Assembly: GCF_030463535.1 (NCBI RefSeq)
Contig: NC_132896.1
Coordinates: 24,427,709-24,491,708, forward strand
Direction: 5' to 3'
DNA: 64,000 bases
Origin: Salminus brasiliensis
Lineage: Eukaryota; Chordata; Actinopteri; Characiformes; Bryconidae
This document shows positions 62,636 to 64,000 of this stretch, piece after piece (positions within the stretch are counted from its first letter, which is position 1; each line of letters begins with the position of its first letter). The notes under the pieces are model-generated. The model did not search any database, had not been told where the DNA came from, and saw only the letters and a program-made list of their open reading frames with translations. The position numbers and the translations under genes were made by a program.

Positions 62636-63580
62636 CAATCATGGAGAAGGCTGCTGACTTTACAGCTGTCAGAAGACGATCATTGACACTCTCCACAAAG
62701 GAGATAAGCAAAAAAGAGTGGCTGGCTGTTCACAGAGTGCTATATCAGAACATATTAATGGAAAGTTGTCTGGAAGGGGGTTGAAAAGGTGCACAAGCAT
62801 CAGGGATTACAACAGGGATTACAATCCTTGATTCAGCAGTTTGGCCTGAAGCAAGTTTTTAATGCATCAAGAGCCACCACTCACAGACGTCTCCAGGAAA
62901 GGGGCTAGAACTGCTGCATTCCTAATATCAAGCCACTCCTGAACCAGAGACGACATCAGAAGCATCTTACCTGGGCTAAGGAGAATAAAAAAAAAATATT
63001 GCTCAGTGGTCCAAAGTCCTCTTTTAAGATTAAAGTAAATTTTATATTTAATTTGGCAATCAAGGCCTTAGAGTCTGAAGGAAGAGTGGAGAGTCACAGA
63101 ATCCAAAGTGTCTGAAGTCCAGACTGTGATGGTTTGGGGTGCACTGCTGGTGTTGGTCCTCTGTGTTTTATCATGTCCAAAGTCATAACTAGCATCTACC
63201 ACTTCATGTTTTCATCGGCAGACAAGCTTTACAGAGATGTCAAATTCCTTTTCCAGCAGGACTTAGCTCCTGCCTACAATGCTAAGACTACTACTAAATG
63301 GTTTGCTGAGCATGATATTACTGTGCTTGATTGACCAGCCAACTCTCTGAACCTGAACCTTATAGAGAATCTATGGGCTATTGTCAAGAGAAAGATAAGA
63401 AACACCTGACCCAGCAATACAGACGAGTTGAAGGCCACTATCAAATCAACATAGGCTTCAGTAACATCTTAGTGGGGCTGAGTGCCTCCATGTCATGCTG
63501 CATCTATGCAGTAATTTGTAGTAAAGGAGCACAAACCAAGTATTAAGTGTAAAAATGAACATACTTGTTGGCCTTCAAGC
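62636..63580 (+). mobile_element. Tc1-like transposon, near full length, stop-interrupted transposase
   Basis: It starts AATCATGGAGAAGGCTGCTG and runs in order through most of a Tc1 transposase to AGGAGCACAAACCAAGTATT followed by AAG. The catalytic core has FQQD (near 63250) and LIENLW (near 63360). Exactly 34 residues separate D and E in one frame, the D34E signature. A TGA stands where a conserved Trp codon is expected (near 63332), and there are other stops. It is the same family as 24290-24720. Confidence 0.9.
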
Positions 63581-64000
63581 AGACTCTGGAGTGGTGGAAC
63601 ACTGGTCATTTTTTAAAACAAATATCACCTCCATGGAAGAGTCATCAGAAGAAAACATTTCCAGCTTCATCCTAACCAGAAAATTCAGTACCAGACATTT
63701 TCTAAGGAATATCTGAACAAGTCTGACACCATTTTGGAAACGTCCTGTGGACTGATGGAGTGAAAGTAGAATTCTTTGGCTCCAGATATATCTGGAGAAA
63801 AAAGATTGCAGAATCTAATAAAAAAAGAACACCTCTCTGACTGTTGAGCATTGGGAAAGATCTATCATGCTTTGGGCTTATGTTGCAGAAAGTGACACAG
63901 GACTGAATGGATTCAGTTAAATACCAGCAAATTCTGAAAGCAAACGTCACATTGTCTGTAAAAAGCTGAAGATAAAAAGAGAATGGTTCTATAGCAGGAC
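63581..64000 (+). mobile_element. Tc1-like transposon, cut by the window edge
   Basis: GTCCTGTGGACTGATGGAG, AATTCTTTGGC, CAGTTAAATACCAGCAAATT and TGTCTGTAAAAAGCTGAAGA follow another fish Tc1 transposase in order. The reading continues past 64000 towards its catalytic D region. It lies immediately beside the preceding Tc1 element. Confidence 0.8.

Overview
The window is nuclear DNA of a ray-finned (teleost) fish. Small coding exons with GT-AG introns are spread over an AT-rich background that is full of degenerate Tc1/mariner elements, tRNA-derived SINEs, a decayed L2-like LINE and microsatellites, and every recognisable protein is a vertebrate family. There are no prokaryotic operons, CRISPR arrays or tRNA/rRNA genes.

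Five protein genes can be supported by following reading frame and splice phase. From left to right: (1) tmem182-type gene, minus strand, five coding exons between 12315 and 2943; (2) slc9a2 (Na+/H+ exchanger NHE2), minus strand, ten coding exons between 29025 and 16458; (3) a TASL/CXorf21-like gene, minus strand, 32132 to 31245, with an LxIS motif near its C-terminus; (4) an SH3BGR-family thioredoxin-fold gene, minus strand, four coding exons between 48625 and 35915; (5) an HMGN1-type nucleosome-binding gene, plus strand, six coding exons between 50030 and 52529. Genes 4 and 5 are divergent, about 1.4 kb apart, around a CpG-rich stretch that probably acts as a shared promoter.

Layout: 1-2.9 kb is the 3' flank of tmem182, with one GC-richer block (about 200-490) that looks like a candidate regulatory element. 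2.9-12.3 kb is tmem182. 12.3-16.4 kb is intergenic, with a SINE head fragment and a possible extra slc9a2 terminal exon. 16.4-29.0 kb is slc9a2, whose introns hold several Tc1 remnants and two SINE-type repeats. 29-31.2 kb is upstream DNA with one antisense Tc1 remnant. 31.2-32.1 kb is the TASL-like gene. 32.1-35.9 kb is intergenic and contains a TTAA-flanked transposon with a Tc1 fragment inside it. 35.9-48.6 kb is sh3bgr with a 10.3 kb first intron full of repeats. 48.6-50.0 kb is the bidirectional promoter region. 50.0-53.4 kb is hmgn1 with its 3'UTR. 53.4-64.0 kb has no gene that I can recognise and carries an L2-like LINE remnant and several Tc1 elements, the last running off the window edge.

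The genes do not form one pathway. SLC9A2-TMEM182 is the human 2q12 order, with MFSD9 missing from between them here. HMGN1-SH3BGR is the human 21q22 order, with GET1 and LCA5L missing. TASL is X-linked in humans. The window therefore joins or retains blocks that are separate in mammals. Exon boundaries were inferred by hand from reading frame, splice sites and remembered family sequence; no alignment was run.
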